NCBI RefSeq assembly: GCF_029382255.1
Contig: NZ_JARLLG010000012.1
Location: forward strand, 57,166-121,165
DNA length: 64,000 bases
Direction: 5' to 3'
DNA from: Isoptericola croceus
GTDB taxonomy: Bacteria; Actinomycetota; Actinomycetes; Actinomycetales; Cellulomonadaceae
Shown: piece by piece, positions 51,529 through 60,971 of the stretch
Numbering within the stretch: the stretch's first letter is position 1
How the letters are laid out: every line of letters begins with the position of its first letter
Notes under the pieces: model-generated
What the model saw: the letters and a program-made list of their open reading frames with translations, nothing else
Database searches by the model: none
Told to the model about the DNA's origin: nothing
Program-made: the position numbers and the translations under genes

Positions 51529-52641
51529 ATGTCGGTGCCGCACGTTCCACTGCACGTCACGGGTCACATCCTTCTCGACGGCAACCGCGAGGTCGGCGAG
51601 ATGTGGGTCCGCGACGGCCGGCTCAGCCTGCTGCGCCCCACGCCCCAGGGCAGCCCGGCCACGGAGATCGAGGGCTGGGTGCTCCCGGGCCTGGTCGACG
51701 TCCACTGCCACATCGGCCTGGACGCCGGCGGCGCGGTCGACGAGGGCACCGCCGTCAAGCAGGCGATCGCCGACCGCGACACCGGCGTGCTGCTGGTCCG
51801 TGACGCCGGCTCCCCGCTCGACACCTCCTGGGTGGCGCAGCGTCCCGACCTGCCGCGTCTCGTCCGGTCGGGGGCCCACCTGGCCCGCCCCAAGCGCTAC
51901 CTGCGTCATTACGGGCTCGAGCTCGACGACGTCGCCGACCTGCCCCGTGCCGTGCGCGAGCAGGCTCGTGCCGGAGACGGCTGGGTCAAGCTCGTCGGCG
52001 ACTGGATCGACCGGGACCTGGGCCCCGACGGCGACCTGCGTCCGCTGTGGCCGGTCGACGTGCTCACCGAGGCGGTCGAGGCCGCGCACGCCGAGGCGGC
52101 TCGGGTCACCGTGCACGCGTTCTCCACCGAGGTGATCGACGACCTGCTCACCGCCGGGGTGGACGGCATCGAGCACGGCACGGGCATCACGCCCGACGTC
52201 ATGCCGGAGATCGCTCAGCGGGGCATCCACGTCACACCGACGCTGCTGCAGGTGGCACAGTTCGCCGCCATCGCGCAGCAGGCCGACGGCAAGTACCCCG
52301 TCTACGCCGCGCGCATGCGGCGCCTGCACGAACGCCGGTACGAGCAGGTCCGGGCGATGTACGACGCCGGGATCCCGCTCCTGGTCGGGACGGACGCGGG
52401 CGGCACGATCGACCACGGCCGGATCGTCGAGGAGTGCTCCGAGCTGGTCGCGGCAGGCATCCCCGACGCCGAGGTCGTGGCGATGGCCACCTGGCAGGCC
52501 CGGGCGTATCTCGGCCACGGGGCGATGGTCGAGGGCTCCAGCGCGGACTTCGTCGTGTACCCGGCCGATCCCCGTGAGGACGTCGAGGTCCTGCGCCACC
52601 CGACCGCCGTCGTCCTGCGCGGGCGCGTCGTGGCCCCGTGA
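51529..52641 (+). CDS. Metal-dependent amidohydrolase
   Basis: A 370-residue amidohydrolase-superfamily enzyme. Metal ligands are visible in LPGLVDVHCHIGLDAGG (HxH near 62), the carbamylatable Lys in GWVKLVGDWID, His in VTVHAFSTE and IEHGTGI, and Asp in LLVGTDAGGTIDHGR. The small beta domain surrounds the barrel at both ends. The substrate is unknown; imidazolonepropionase-like and prolidase-like members share the pattern. It lies 20 nt after ffh and is commonly conserved between ffh and rpsP in this group. Confidence 0.8.
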   Translation: MSVPHVPLHVTGHILLDGNREVGEMWVRDGRLSLLRPTPQGSPATEIEGWVLPGLVDVHCHIGLDAGGAVDEGTAVKQAIADRDTGVLLVRDAGSPLDTSWVAQRPDLPRLVRSGAHLARPKRYLRHYGLELDDVADLPRAVREQARAGDGWVKLVGDWIDRDLGPDGDLRPLWPVDVLTEAVEAAHAEAARVTVHAFSTEVIDDLLTAGVDGIEHGTGITPDVMPEIAQRGIHVTPTLLQVAQFAAIAQQADGKYPVYAARMRRLHERRYEQVRAMYDAGIPLLVGTDAGGTIDHGRIVEECSELVAAGIPDAEVVAMATWQARAYLGHGAMVEGSSADFVVYPADPREDVEVLRHPTAVVLRGRVVAP

Positions 52642-52686
52642 TGCAGGCGCCCGGCGTCGTGCGGTGGGGGTGTGACCGAACCGAGG

Positions 52687-52715
52687 TTGGGGTGGTCGCC
52701 CGCGTCTGGCACAAT
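52687..52715 (+). promoter_or_regulatory. Candidate promoter for the rpsP operon
   Basis: TTGGGG (52687-52692), a 17-nt spacer and CACAAT (52710-52715) form a sigma70-like promoter in the 200-bp gap before rpsP. Transcription would start near 52722, giving a leader of about 120 nt rich in C and ending with CAGGAGAGTCCACACCA before the GTG start. Confidence 0.55.
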
Positions 52716-52842
52716 AGCGGGGTACTCGGCGTGCCCAGGCCCCTCTCACCTGCGCAGGCCCAGTCCTGACCCGTCCCACCCGCAGGACCCCACCCGCGCG
52801 GTGATCCGGGTCGCACCCACAGAACCAGGAGAGTCCACACCA

Positions 52843-53262
52843 GTGGCCGTCAAGATTCGTCTGAAGCGCCTCGGCAAGATCCGGGCACCGTACTACCGCG
52901 TCGTCGTCGCCGACTCGCGCACCAAGCGTGATGGTCGGGTGATCGAGGAGATCGGCAAGTACCACCCGACCGAGGAGCCGTCGCTCATCGAGATCAGCTC
53001 GGAGCGTGCCCAGTACTGGCTCGGTGTCGGCGCCCAGCCGACCGAGCAGGTCGCCGCCCTGCTGCGGGTCACGGGCGACTGGCAGAAGTTCAAGGGCCTG
53101 CCGGGTGCCGAGGGCACCCTGCGGACCAAGCAGACGGCGGGCGACAGCACCGCCGCCGTCGAGGCCGTCCACGCCGAGGCCGAGAAGGCCAAGGCGAAGG
53201 CTGCCGAGGCGAAGTCCGCCGCGAAGACCGAGCAGTCCGACGAGGCCGAGGCCGAGGCCTGA
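52843..53262 (+). CDS. rpsP: 30S ribosomal protein S16
   Basis: A 139-residue protein. The N-terminal 85 residues are canonical S16 ([40 protein letters not shown]). A tail of about 50 residues rich in Ala, Glu and Lys follows ([20 protein letters not shown]), longer than in E. coli but usual in actinobacteria. GTG start 52843. Its stop overlaps the khpA start (TGATG). Confidence 0.95.
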   Translation: MAVKIRLKRLGKIRAPYYRVVVADSRTKRDGRVIEEIGKYHPTEEPSLIEISSERAQYWLGVGAQPTEQVAALLRVTGDWQKFKGLPGAEGTLRTKQTAGDSTAAVEAVHAEAEKAKAKAAEAKSAAKTEQSDEAEAEA

Positions 53263-53501
53263 TGCTCGCGGACGCTCTCGAGCACCTCGTGCGCGGCATC
53301 GTGGACAACCCGGACGACGTCCAGGTCACGCCGCGCACGCAGCGCCGGGGTGACCTGCTCGAGGTCCGGGTGCATCCCGACGACCTCGGGCGGGTGATCG
53401 GCCGCGGTGGCCGGACGGCGAAGGCGCTCCGCACCGTCGTCGGCGCGCTGGCGACCGACGGCCCGGTGCGGGTCGACGTCGTGGACGTCGACCGACGCTG
53501 A
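53262..53501 (+). CDS. khpA: KH-domain RNA-binding protein KhpA
   Basis: A 79-residue single KH domain with the invariant loop VIGRGGRTAKALRTVVGAL. It starts [20 protein letters not shown] as usual for the family. It binds RNA, often with KhpB, and is conserved between rpsP and rimM. A strong hairpin 24 nt after the stop separates it from rimM. Confidence 0.9.
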   Translation: MLADALEHLVRGIVDNPDDVQVTPRTQRRGDLLEVRVHPDDLGRVIGRGGRTAKALRTVVGALATDGPVRVDVVDVDRR

Positions 53502-53524
53502 GCACCGAGAGCGACGAGCAGCAC

Positions 53525-53563
53525 CGACGAGGCCCGGTCCCGCCACGGGACCGGGCCTCGTCG
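53525..53563 (+). terminator. Terminator-like hairpin between khpA and rimM
   Basis: CGACGAGGCCCGGTCCCG (53525-53542) pairs perfectly with CGGGACCGGGCCTCGTCG (53546-53563), an 18-bp stem with a 3-nt loop and a short T/G-rich tail. It sits in the 140-bp gap between khpA and rimM and probably splits the cluster into two transcripts or attenuates it. Confidence 0.75.
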
Positions 53564-53642
53564 TGCTCACCGGGCACGTGGCCCGGGACAGGTGGTGACG
53601 GGCTGTGACGAGATCGGCCGGTCCGGATGACGAGGAGTAGAC

Positions 53643-54212
53643 ATGGAGCTGGTGGTGGCTCGCATCGGCAAGGCCCACGGCCTGCGGGGCGAGGTGGCTC
53701 TCGACGTGCGCACGGACACGCCCGAGGAGCGGTTCGCGACCGGGGCGGTCCTGGCGACGGTACCGGCCGAGGCCGGACCGCTGACGATCGTCGGGACCCG
53801 AGTGCACCAGGGTCGCTGGCTCGTCGCGTTCGCCGAGTCCACGGACCGCACGGCGGCTGAGGCCCTGCGGGGCGTCGAGCTGGTGGTCGAGGCCGGCGAC
53901 TCCGGGGACGAGGACGCCTGGTACCCGCACGAGCTCGCCGGGCTGCGCGTCGAGCTCACCGACGGCACCGTCGTGGGCGAGGTCGTCGGCCTCGAGCACC
54001 TGCCCGCCCATGACGCCCTCGTGGTGCGCGAGTCCGGCGGCGAGCGGACGCTCGTGCCGTTCGTGCACGCGATCGTGCCGGTGGTCGACGTGGCCGGCGG
54101 CCGTGTCGAGCTGACGCCGCCCGGTGGGCTGCTGGCCCGCGACGCCGAGGCCCTCGTCGTCGACCGGGCCGAGCCCGAGCGCGACGAGCCCTTCGGCAGG
54201 AACGAGGAATGA
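53643..54212 (+). CDS. rimM: Ribosome maturation factor RimM
   Basis: A 189-residue two-domain protein. The N-terminal RimM barrel has [20 protein letters not shown] and [14 protein letters not shown]. The C-terminal PRC barrel has [15 protein letters not shown] and the GL(E)[28 protein letters not shown] strands. It assists 30S head assembly, consistent with rpsP nearby. The end is 1 nt before the trmD GTG. Confidence 0.92.
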   Translation: MELVVARIGKAHGLRGEVALDVRTDTPEERFATGAVLATVPAEAGPLTIVGTRVHQGRWLVAFAESTDRTAAEALRGVELVVEAGDSGDEDAWYPHELAGLRVELTDGTVVGEVVGLEHLPAHDALVVRESGGERTLVPFVHAIVPVVDVAGGRVELTPPGGLLARDAEALVVDRAEPERDEPFGRNEE

Positions 54213-54213
54213 C

Positions 54214-55074
54214 GTGCGGATCGACGTCGTCACGATCTTCCCGGACTATCTCGCCGCGCTGGACCTGTCGCTCGTCGGCAAGGCACGGCGTGCCGGGCTC
54301 CTCGACCTGCGCGTCCACGACCTGCGTGAGTGGACCACCGACCGCCACCGCACGGTCGACGACACGCCGTTCGGCGGCGGAGCGGGCATGGTCATGCGAC
54401 CGGACGTCTGGGGGCGGGCGCTCGACGACCTGATGCTCGAGACCTCAGCGCCCACCGTGCCGGCCGCCGGTGATGACGTGGCGCGTGGCGCGCACCTCGT
54501 CGTGCCGACGCCGGCGGGCGAGGTCTTCACGCAGCGGCGGGCTGAGGAGCTGGCGACCGAGGAGCACCTCGTGCTCGCCTGCGGGCGCTACGAGGGCATC
54601 GACGCCCGCGTGGCGGAGCACTACCGTTCCGCCGGGCACCGGGTCAGCGAGCTCTCGATCGGCGACTACGTGCTCAACGGCGGTGAGGTCGCGGCTCTCG
54701 TCATGGTCGAGGCCGTCGGGCGGCTGCTGCCCGGAGTCGTCGGCAACCCGCACTCGCTGGTCGAGGAGTCGCACGGCGCGGCCGGGCTCCTCGAGTACCC
54801 CGTCTACACCAAGCCACCCCGGTGGGAGGACCGCGAGGTGCCGGAGGTCCTCCTCTCGGGTCACCACGCCCGCATCGAGCGCTGGCGCCGGGACCAGGCG
54901 CTCGAGCGGACCGCCGCCCGCCGCCCGGACATGGTGGCGGCCCTGGACCCGGAGCTGCTCGACCGTCACGACCGTGAGGTCCTCGCGGGGCTCGGCTGGC
55001 AGGTCGTGGGCGGCGCTGCGGACGGTCCCGACGGCCGCCGGTCTTCTGCCCGCCTGGAGCGTGTGGCAGAATAG
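54214..55074 (+). CDS. trmD: tRNA (guanine-N1)-methyltransferase
   Basis: A 286-residue SPOUT enzyme making m1G37 in t[23 protein letters not shown] is the conserved start. [34 protein letters not shown] and the trefoil-knot loop [20 protein letters not shown] follow, then [20 protein letters not shown]. The start is GTG 54214. The promoter for rplS overlaps the last codons. Confidence 0.95.
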   Translation: MRIDVVTIFPDYLAALDLSLVGKARRAGLLDLRVHDLREWTTDRHRTVDDTPFGGGAGMVMRPDVWGRALDDLMLETSAPTVPAAGDDVARGAHLVVPTPAGEVFTQRRAEELATEEHLVLACGRYEGIDARVAEHYRSAGHRVSELSIGDYVLNGGEVAALVMVEAVGRLLPGVVGNPHSLVEESHGAAGLLEYPVYTKPPRWEDREVPEVLLSGHHARIERWRRDQALERTAARRPDMVAALDPELLDRHDREVLAGLGWQVVGGAADGPDGRRSSARLERVAE

Positions 55075-55216
55075 TGCGTCGGTGTGCCGCAGCCCGGACT
55101 CTGCCACAGGGGAGACCATCGGGCCGAGGACGGTGCACCACCTTCGACAAAGACTTCGGCCCGCCTCGTGCGGGCCCAGAGCTTGCTCTGACCTGTGGCA
55201 GGGCGGGGAGACAACC
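55044..55216 (+). promoter_or_regulatory. Promoter and structured leader of rplS
   Basis: TTCTGC (55044-55049), a 17-nt spacer and CAGAAT (55067-55072) lie at the 3' end of trmD. The leader of about 135 nt has a long-range pairing CTGCCACAGG (55101-55110) with CCTGTGGCAG (55192-55201). An inner hairpin GGCCCG/CGGGCC (about 55158-55176) is also present. The outer stem ends just before the Shine-Dalgarno GGGGAG, so folding could control rplS translation. The idea that L19 binds its own leader is inference. Confidence 0.6.
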
Positions 55217-55573
55217 ATGAAGACGCTCGACTTCGTCGACGCGGCAGGAATGCGCGACGACATCCCGGACTTCCGTGCCGGCGACACCGTCAAGGTCAAC
55301 GTCAAGGTCGTCGAGGGCAACCGCTCTCGTGTCCAGGCCTTCCAGGGCGTGGTCATCGCCCGCCGGAACAGCGGCGTGGGCTCGACCTTCACCGTCCGCA
55401 AGATCAGCTTCGGCGTCGGCGTGGAGCGCACCTTCCCGGTGCACGCCCCGACCATCGAGTCGGTCGAGGTCGTCACCCGTGGTGACGTCCGCCGCGCCAA
55501 GCTCTACTACCTGCGCGCGCTGCGCGGCAAGAAGGCGAAGATCCGCGAGAAGCGCCAGACCCCGGCCAAGTGA
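55217..55573 (+). CDS. rplS: 50S ribosomal protein L19
   Basis: A 118-residue protein with the L19 signature: [60 protein letters not shown], and the C-terminal [20 protein letters not shown]. It sits at the 30S-50S interface. It is preceded by its own promoter and leader and followed by a hairpin terminator at 55609-55640. Confidence 0.97.
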   Translation: MKTLDFVDAAGMRDDIPDFRAGDTVKVNVKVVEGNRSRVQAFQGVVIARRNSGVGSTFTVRKISFGVGVERTFPVHAPTIESVEVVTRGDVRRAKLYYLRALRGKKAKIREKRQTPAK

Positions 55574-55608
55574 GCCGCGGCGGGAGTCCTTCCCGCCGAC
55601 CACCGCCA

Positions 55609-55640
55609 CGGGCGGCCTCTCCGGCTGGAGAGGCCGCCCG
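55609..55640 (+). terminator. Hairpin terminator after rplS
   Basis: CGGGCGGCCTCTCC (55609-55622) pairs perfectly with GGAGAGGCCGCCCG (55627-55640) over a GGCT loop, followed by TCGGCGTTTC. It lies 36 nt after the rplS stop and before the lepB start. Confidence 0.75.
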
Positions 55641-55683
55641 TCGGCGTTTCGCGGCCGGGTCGTGCGTCTGGCAGGGTGTGGAC

Positions 55684-56499
55684 GTGGCAGACTCCGACCC
55701 TGTGACATCCGCAGAGCGCCGACCCCAGCCCGAGGGCATACCGGACCCCGACGCCGTCGAGGGACCGTCGGTCGACGTGACACGGTCGGGGACGGTGCCC
55801 GCCCACGCCGCCGAGCGGCCCGCCCGCACCGGCGGCGGCCGCGGTCTGCTGCGCGAGACGGCGATCATCGTGATCAGCGCCCTGGTGCTCTCGTGGCTGA
55901 TCAAGACGTTCCTGGTCCAGGCGTTCTACATCCCGAGCTCGTCGATGGAGGAGACGCTCCAGGTCGGCGACCGGGTGATGGTCTCCCGGCTCGTGCCGGA
56001 CGCGCTCGACGTGCACCGCGGGGACATCGTGGTGTTCAAGGACCCGGGCGGCTGGCTGCCGCCGTACGAGGCGCCCGATCGCGGTCCGGTCGGCAACACC
56101 CTGCGGGACGCCGCCACGTTCGTCGGGCTGCTGCCGCAGGACTCGGGGGAGCATCTCATCAAGCGGGTGGTCGGCACACCGGGAGACACGGTCGTGTGCT
56201 GCGACGCGGAGGGCCTCGTCAGCGTCAACGGGGTGGCGATCGACGAGACGTACATCGCTCCGGCGTCCGTGCCCAGCCAGACCGAGTTCGAGAACGTCGT
56301 GCCGGAGGGCATGCTGTTCGTCATGGGCGACAACCGGCAGAACTCGCAGGACTCGCGCTACAACACCGGCAAGCCCGGTGGTGGGTTCGTCCCGATGGAC
56401 AACGTCGTGGGGTCCGCCTTCGTGATCGTCTGGCCGTTCGGGGACGCTCGGGTGCTGCGCAACCCGGGCGACGTCTTCACCGAGGTCCCGGAGCCGTGA
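55684..56499 (+). CDS. lepB: Signal peptidase I
   Basis: A 271-residue S26 membrane protease. A disordered N-terminus of about 60 residues precedes one membrane helix ([20 protein letters not shown]). The catalytic Ser is in [20 protein letters not shown] and the Lys in [31 protein letters not shown] is box E. It removes signal peptides on the outer membrane face. GTG 55684 is chosen after CAGGGTGTGGAC; a GTG two codons upstream (55678) is possible. Its stop overlaps rnhB (GTGA). Confidence 0.92.
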   Translation: MADSDPVTSAERRPQPEGIPDPDAVEGPSVDVTRSGTVPAHAAERPARTGGGRGLLRETAIIVISALVLSWLIKTFLVQAFYIPSSSMEETLQVGDRVMVSRLVPDALDVHRGDIVVFKDPGGWLPPYEAPDRGPVGNTLRDAATFVGLLPQDSGEHLIKRVVGTPGDTVVCCDAEGLVSVNGVAIDETYIAPASVPSQTEFENVVPEGMLFVMGDNRQNSQDSRYNTGKPGGGFVPMDNVVGSAFVIVWPFGDARVLRNPGDVFTEVPEP

Positions 56500-57323
56500 G
56501 CGTGCGCAGCACCCGTCGCAGCCCCACGCTGCGGTCCGAGCGTGCACTGCTCGGTGAGGGTGCCCTGCTGGTGGGCGGCATGGACGAGGTGGGCCGCGGA
56601 GCACTGGCAGGACCGGTCAGCGTCGGGCTGGTGGTCGTCGACGCGAGCACACGGACGGCTCCCCGTGGGCTGACCGACTCCAAGCTGCTCTCGCCGTCGG
56701 CGCGCGAGAGCATGGTGGACCCGCTGCGCCGGTGGGCCGTGGCCTGGGCGGTGGGCCACGCCGGACCGGCGGAGATCGACGCGCACGGCATCGTCGCCGC
56801 GCTGCGGCTCGCCGGACGCCGTGCGCTCGCGCAGGTCCGTCGGTCGGCCGGTGACGTCGACGTGGTGCTCCTCGACGGGTCGCACGACTGGCTCAGCCGG
56901 CCCGACGCGGACCTCTTCGAGGCGGCTGATCTCGATCCGAGCCGCACGCTCGACGCGCCGGAACCAGATGTGCGGACGCTCGTCAAGGCTGACCTGCAGT
57001 GCTCCTCGGTCGCCGCGGCCAGCGTGCTCGCCAAGGTCGAGCGAGACGGGCTGCTGAGACGACTCGCTGCCCAGTACCCCTCGTTCGCCTGGGAGCAGAA
57101 CAAGGGCTACTCCGCTCCGGCCCACCTCGAGGCTCTCCGGCGCCACGGGCCGACGCCGCAGCACCGTCGGTCGTGGAACCTGCGGGTCCTGGACGAGACC
57201 ACGACCGGTGCTGCGGTCGCGGCGACCGAGCCGGCTCCCGAGGCCGGGGCGGGACCCACCGTGGTCACCCTCGACGAGGTGAGCATCGGCTCGGGCGTGC
57301 CGTTGCGCTCCCGGGTGGGATGA
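56496..57323 (+). CDS. rnhB: Ribonuclease HII
   Basis: A 275-residue enzyme that cleaves RNA in RNA-DNA hybrids. The active-site residues are visible: D and E in [21 protein letters not shown] in [11 protein letters not shown], and D in [40 protein letters not shown] is the conserved C-terminal motif. A non-conserved tail of about 45 residues follows. Coupled to lepB. Confidence 0.93.
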   Translation: MSVRSTRRSPTLRSERALLGEGALLVGGMDEVGRGALAGPVSVGLVVVDASTRTAPRGLTDSKLLSPSARESMVDPLRRWAVAWAVGHAGPAEIDAHGIVAALRLAGRRALAQVRRSAGDVDVVLLDGSHDWLSRPDADLFEAADLDPSRTLDAPEPDVRTLVKADLQCSSVAAASVLAKVERDGLLRRLAAQYPSFAWEQNKGYSAPAHLEALRRHGPTPQHRRSWNLRVLDETTTGAAVAATEPAPEAGAGPTVVTLDEVSIGSGVPLRSRVG

Positions 57324-57330
57324 TGTCCAG

Positions 57331-57630
57331 GTGAGCGCCGAGGACCTCGAGAACTACGAGAACGACATGGAGCTCGCGCTGTACCGCGAGTACCGCGACG
57401 TCGTCGGGCTCTTCTCCTACGTGGTGGAGACCGAACGTCGCTTCTACCTCGCGAACCAGGTCGATCTGCAGGTCCGCTCGGCTGCCGGTGAGGTCTACTT
57501 CGAGCTCCGGCTCGCCGACGCCTGGGTCTGGGACGTCTACCGCTCCGCACGCTTCGTGAAGTCGGTCCGGGTCGTGACGTTCAAGGACGTCAACGTCGAG
57601 GAGCTCGCCAAGGCGGACATCGCTCTCTGA
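57331..57630 (+). CDS. DUF2469 family protein
   Basis: A 99-residue, strongly conserved actinobacterial protein: SAEDLENYENDMELALYREY, FSYVVETERRFYLANQVDL, YRSARFVKSVRVVTFKDVNV. It has no signal or membrane segment. Function is unknown; the position between rnhB and yraN is conserved. It starts 7 nt after rnhB. Confidence 0.9.
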   Translation: MSAEDLENYENDMELALYREYRDVVGLFSYVVETERRFYLANQVDLQVRSAAGEVYFELRLADAWVWDVYRSARFVKSVRVVTFKDVNVEELAKADIAL

Positions 57631-57762
57631 CCGGGGCTTCGATCGTCGCCGCACGGTGGGGCGGCACCGAGGCCGTCCACAGGTCTTGCGGTTCCACAGG
57701 TTGCACTGCGCCGTCGACGGTCTCGTCGAGAGCGCAGCAGGCTGGGTCGCGGAGGTGGTTCC

Positions 57763-58119
57763 GTGCGGGCCAAGGACGCCGTGGGGCGGTACGGAGAGCA
57801 GGTGGCTGCGCGCTACCTGACCGAACGTGGGTACGAGGTTCTCGAGCGCAACTGGCGCGGGACGCGTGGTGAGCTGGACCTCGTGACCCGGCGAGGCGGC
57901 ACGCTCGTGGTCGTCGAGGTCAAGACGCGGCGCGGGACCGGGTTCGGCCACCCGGCGGAGGCCGTCACGCGGGCCAAGCTCGACCGGATCAGGCGATTGA
58001 CGGCCGAGTGGCTGCACACCCGCGCGGCCCCGCGGTACGAGGTACGGATCGACGTCGTCGCCGTCATCCTGCCGCGCGCGGGCGCCGCCCAGGTCGAGCA
58101 CCTGCAGGGAGTCCTCTGA
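57763..58119 (+). CDS. yraN: UPF0102 / YraN family endonuclease-like protein
   Basis: A 118-residue protein with a restriction-endonuclease-like fold: GRYGEQVAARYLTERGYEVL, NWRGTRGELDLVTRRGGTLV, VVEVKTRRGTGFGHPAEAVT. The E-D-(E)VK pattern suggests nuclease activity, though the physiological role is not settled. The GTG start follows CGGAGGTGGTTCC. Its stop overlaps the comM start (TGATG). Confidence 0.88.
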   Translation: MRAKDAVGRYGEQVAARYLTERGYEVLERNWRGTRGELDLVTRRGGTLVVVEVKTRRGTGFGHPAEAVTRAKLDRIRRLTAEWLHTRAAPRYEVRIDVVAVILPRAGAAQVEHLQGVL

Positions 58120-59657
58120 TGGGGCTCGGGACCACGGCGTCCGTTGCCCTGAGCGGGATGGACGGCCACGTCGTCGAGGTGCAGGCGCAGCTCGCGGCCT
58201 CGGTACCGGGCTTCACGCTGGTGGGCCTGCCCGACGCAGCCCTGGCCGAGTCCCGTGACCGGGTCCGGGCAGCGGTGCTGTCGAGCGGAGTGCCGTGGCC
58301 GCAGCGCAAGATCACGGTGAACCTGTCGCCCGCGTCGTTGCGCAAGTCCGGTACCGGGTTCGACCTCGCCGTCGCGGTGGCGGTGCTGGCCGGGGCCGGC
58401 GTGGTGCCGCACGGAGGCCTCGAGCGCGTGGTGCACCTCGCCGAGCTCGGCCTCGACGGACGACTGCAACCCGTCCGGGGCGTGCTGCCCGCGGTCGCCG
58501 CCGCCGTCGGCGCAGGGTGTCGCGACGTCGTCGTCTCGGCCGCGGACGCGGCCGAGGCGCGTCTCGTGCCCGGCGTGACCGTGCACGAAGCGGCTCACCT
58601 CGCTGACGTCGTCCGTCTTCACGGAGGCGACCTGGACAGCGGGCAGGAGACCGTCGCGGTGCCGCGAGCGCGCCCCGCGGTGGTCAGGCGTCCCGAGGGC
58701 GACCTGCGGGACGTCGTCGGCCAGAGCGAGGCACGCATGGCGCTCGAGGTGGCCGCCGCCGGCGGGCACCACCTGTTCATGGTGGGACCGCCGGGCGCGG
58801 GCAAGACGATGCTGGCGGCCCGTCTCCCAGGGATCCTGCCCGACCTCACCGAGGCCGAGGCCGTGGAGGTGACCGGCGTGCACTCCGTCGCCGGGACCTT
58901 CGATCCCGGTGGTGGTCTCCTGCAGAGGCCGCCCTTCGAGGACCCGCACCACACCGCCACCCCGAGCGCGATCGTCGGGGGTGGTACCGGACTGGCACGG
59001 CCCGGCGCCGTGTCCCGGGCCCACCGAGGCGTGCTGTTCCTCGACGAGGCACCCGAGTTCGCTCCCCGCGTGCTGCAGACATTGCGCCAGCCGCTCGAGG
59101 CGGGCGAGCTCGTCCTGCACCGCACCGGGGGCGCGACGCGCTACCCCGCCCGGTTCCAGCTCGTGCTCGCCGCCAACCCGTGCCCGTGCGGGATGGCGAC
59201 CACGAACGCCGGCCTCGAGTGCACGTGCACGCCCGTGGCGCGGCGCCGCTACGTGGGCCGGCTGTCCGGACCGCTGCTCGACCGGGTCGACCTCCAGGTG
59301 CACCTCGCCGGGCTCACCCGTGCCGAACGGGTTCTCGGCGGGCGCGGCGAGTCCAGCGCGGTCGTCGCCGAACGCGTGCGACAGGCGCGCTCCGTGGCCC
59401 GCGAGCGATGGGCGGGCACCGGCTGGAGCACCAACGTCGAGCTTCCCGGTCCGTGGCTGCGCGAGCGGCTCCGCGGACAACCCGGGGTGCTCGCACAGGT
59501 CGAGAGGCAGATCGACGTCGGCGACCTGTCGATGCGCGGGGCGGACCGGTTGCTGAGGGTCGCCTGGACCGTCGCGGACCTCGACGGGCGCGAGGTGCCG
59601 ACGACGACCGACGTCGACACCGCCATGATGTTCCGGACGGGAGAGCGTCGTGCCTGA
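58119..59657 (+). CDS. comM: YifB/ComM family Mg-chelatase-like AAA+ ATPase
   Basis: A 512-residue protein. The N-terminal domain (about 1-170) has VPGFTLVGLPDAALAESRDR and KITVNLSPASLRKSGTGFDL. The AAA+ core has Walker A MVGPPGAGKTMLAARLPGIL and Walker B HRGVLFLDEAPEF. A zinc-like cluster ANPCPCGMATTNAGLECTCT follows, then LDRVDLQVHL. ComM homologues drive branch migration during natural transformation. The adjacent dprA fits a role in processing incoming single-stranded DNA. Overlaps dprA by 8 nt. Confidence 0.9.
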   Translation: MGLGTTASVALSGMDGHVVEVQAQLAASVPGFTLVGLPDAALAESRDRVRAAVLSSGVPWPQRKITVNLSPASLRKSGTGFDLAVAVAVLAGAGVVPHGGLERVVHLAELGLDGRLQPVRGVLPAVAAAVGAGCRDVVVSAADAAEARLVPGVTVHEAAHLADVVRLHGGDLDSGQETVAVPRARPAVVRRPEGDLRDVVGQSEARMALEVAAAGGHHLFMVGPPGAGKTMLAARLPGILPDLTEAEAVEVTGVHSVAGTFDPGGGLLQRPPFEDPHHTATPSAIVGGGTGLARPGAVSRAHRGVLFLDEAPEFAPRVLQTLRQPLEAGELVLHRTGGATRYPARFQLVLAANPCPCGMATTNAGLECTCTPVARRRYVGRLSGPLLDRVDLQVHLAGLTRAERVLGGRGESSAVVAERVRQARSVARERWAGTGWSTNVELPGPWLRERLRGQPGVLAQVERQIDVGDLSMRGADRLLRVAWTVADLDGREVPTTTDVDTAMMFRTGERRA

Positions 59658-60906
59658 GCCCCTGTTCGACCTCGAGCCGCCGCGGCCGCCCGCCCGGCTG
59701 CGCTTCGACGTCGACGACCCGCGGCTGGCTGCCGCGGCCTGGAGCCGCCTGGCCGAGCCCGGCGACGTCGTGGCCGGAGCCCTGGTCGCGCACCTGGGCG
59801 CTACCGGCGCGCTCGCCTGGCTCGTGGATGCCCAGGCCGACCCGGTCCGGGCACTCCGGGGCGAGAATCTCGAGCGTCTCGCGGGAGGGGTGCAGCGGGA
59901 GACGCTCCGGCGGCTCGCCGACGCTGTCGGTCGCTGGTCGCAGCGCCTCGCGAGCCTCGACCCACGGCGGGAGCTGCGGGTGCTCGATCGGTACGGCGGC
60001 ACGCTGCTCACGCCTGGTGACCCCCGGTGGCCGGTGGCGCTGGCGGACCTGGGCGCGGCGGCGCCCTTCGCCCTGTGGGTGCGCGGCGACCCCGACCTGT
60101 CCGCCTGGTCGCCGCGGTCGGTCGCGCTGGTCGGTGCGCGTGCGGCGACCTCCTACGGAGAGCGGGTGGCGGAGGACCTCGCGACAGGGCTCGTCGATCG
60201 AGGTTTCGCCGTGGTGTCCGGTGGGGCGTACGGCATCGATGCCGCCGCCCACCGCGGCGCGATCGCCGGTGGTGGGACCACCTGTGCCGTGCTGGCCGGT
60301 GGTGTCGACCGGTTCTACCCGCAGGGGAACGACGCCCTGCTGCGACGCGTCGTGGACACCGGGGGAGCGGTCGTCAGCGAGGTACCACCCGGGTCGGCAC
60401 CGTTCCGGCAGCGCTTCCTGTCTCGCAACCGCCTCATCGCCGCGGCCACGGGTGCCACGGTCGTGGTCGAGGCTGCCCGGCGTTCAGGTGCGCTGTCGAC
60501 GGCGCGGCGTGCCGTCGATCTTCTGCGGCCGGTCGGTGCGGTGCCCGGACCGGTCACGTCGATGGCGTCGGCGGGGTGCCACGGACTGCTCCGGGACGGG
60601 GCTGCCGTCTGTGTCGGCGATGCGAGCGAGGTCGCCGAGCTCGCGGGTGCCCTCGGGGCGGACATGGCTCAGCACCGTCCCGCGGAGAGCGCGGCGCGGG
60701 TGGACGATCCTCGTGCCGGGCTCGGTCCGGACGAGCTGCTCGTCCTCGACGCCTTGCCGGCGCGGGCTGCGGCGACGGTCGACTCGCTGGCCCGGACGGC
60801 GGGTCTGCCTCCGCGACGGGTCGTCGCGGTCCTCGGTGGGCTGGAACGGCTGCGGCTCGCACGCCGGGACGGTGCTCGGTGGCGCGGGGCGGCACGGCCG
60901 CGCTGA
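59650..60906 (+). CDS. dprA: DNA-processing protein DprA
   Basis: A 418-residue protein. The Rossmann-like DprA domain (about 95-315) has VALVGARAATSYGERVAEDL, VVSGGAYGIDAAAHRGAIAG, AVLAGGVDRFYPQGN and FLSRNRLIAAATGATVVVEA. The C-terminal winged helix follows (ELLVLDALPARAAATVDSLA). It loads RecA on single-stranded DNA in recombination or transformation. The start is GTG 59650. Confidence 0.93.
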   Translation: MPEPLFDLEPPRPPARLRFDVDDPRLAAAAWSRLAEPGDVVAGALVAHLGATGALAWLVDAQADPVRALRGENLERLAGGVQRETLRRLADAVGRWSQRLASLDPRRELRVLDRYGGTLLTPGDPRWPVALADLGAAAPFALWVRGDPDLSAWSPRSVALVGARAATSYGERVAEDLATGLVDRGFAVVSGGAYGIDAAAHRGAIAGGGTTCAVLAGGVDRFYPQGNDALLRRVVDTGGAVVSEVPPGSAPFRQRFLSRNRLIAAATGATVVVEAARRSGALSTARRAVDLLRPVGAVPGPVTSMASAGCHGLLRDGAAVCVGDASEVAELAGALGADMAQHRPAESAARVDDPRAGLGPDELLVLDALPARAAATVDSLARTAGLPPRRVVAVLGGLERLRLARRDGARWRGAARPR

Positions 60907-60971
60907 CCCGAGGCGCGAAACGCCGTGCGAGCTGCGCAGTCACGTCGTCGTGACGCGGCACACTGGCGACG

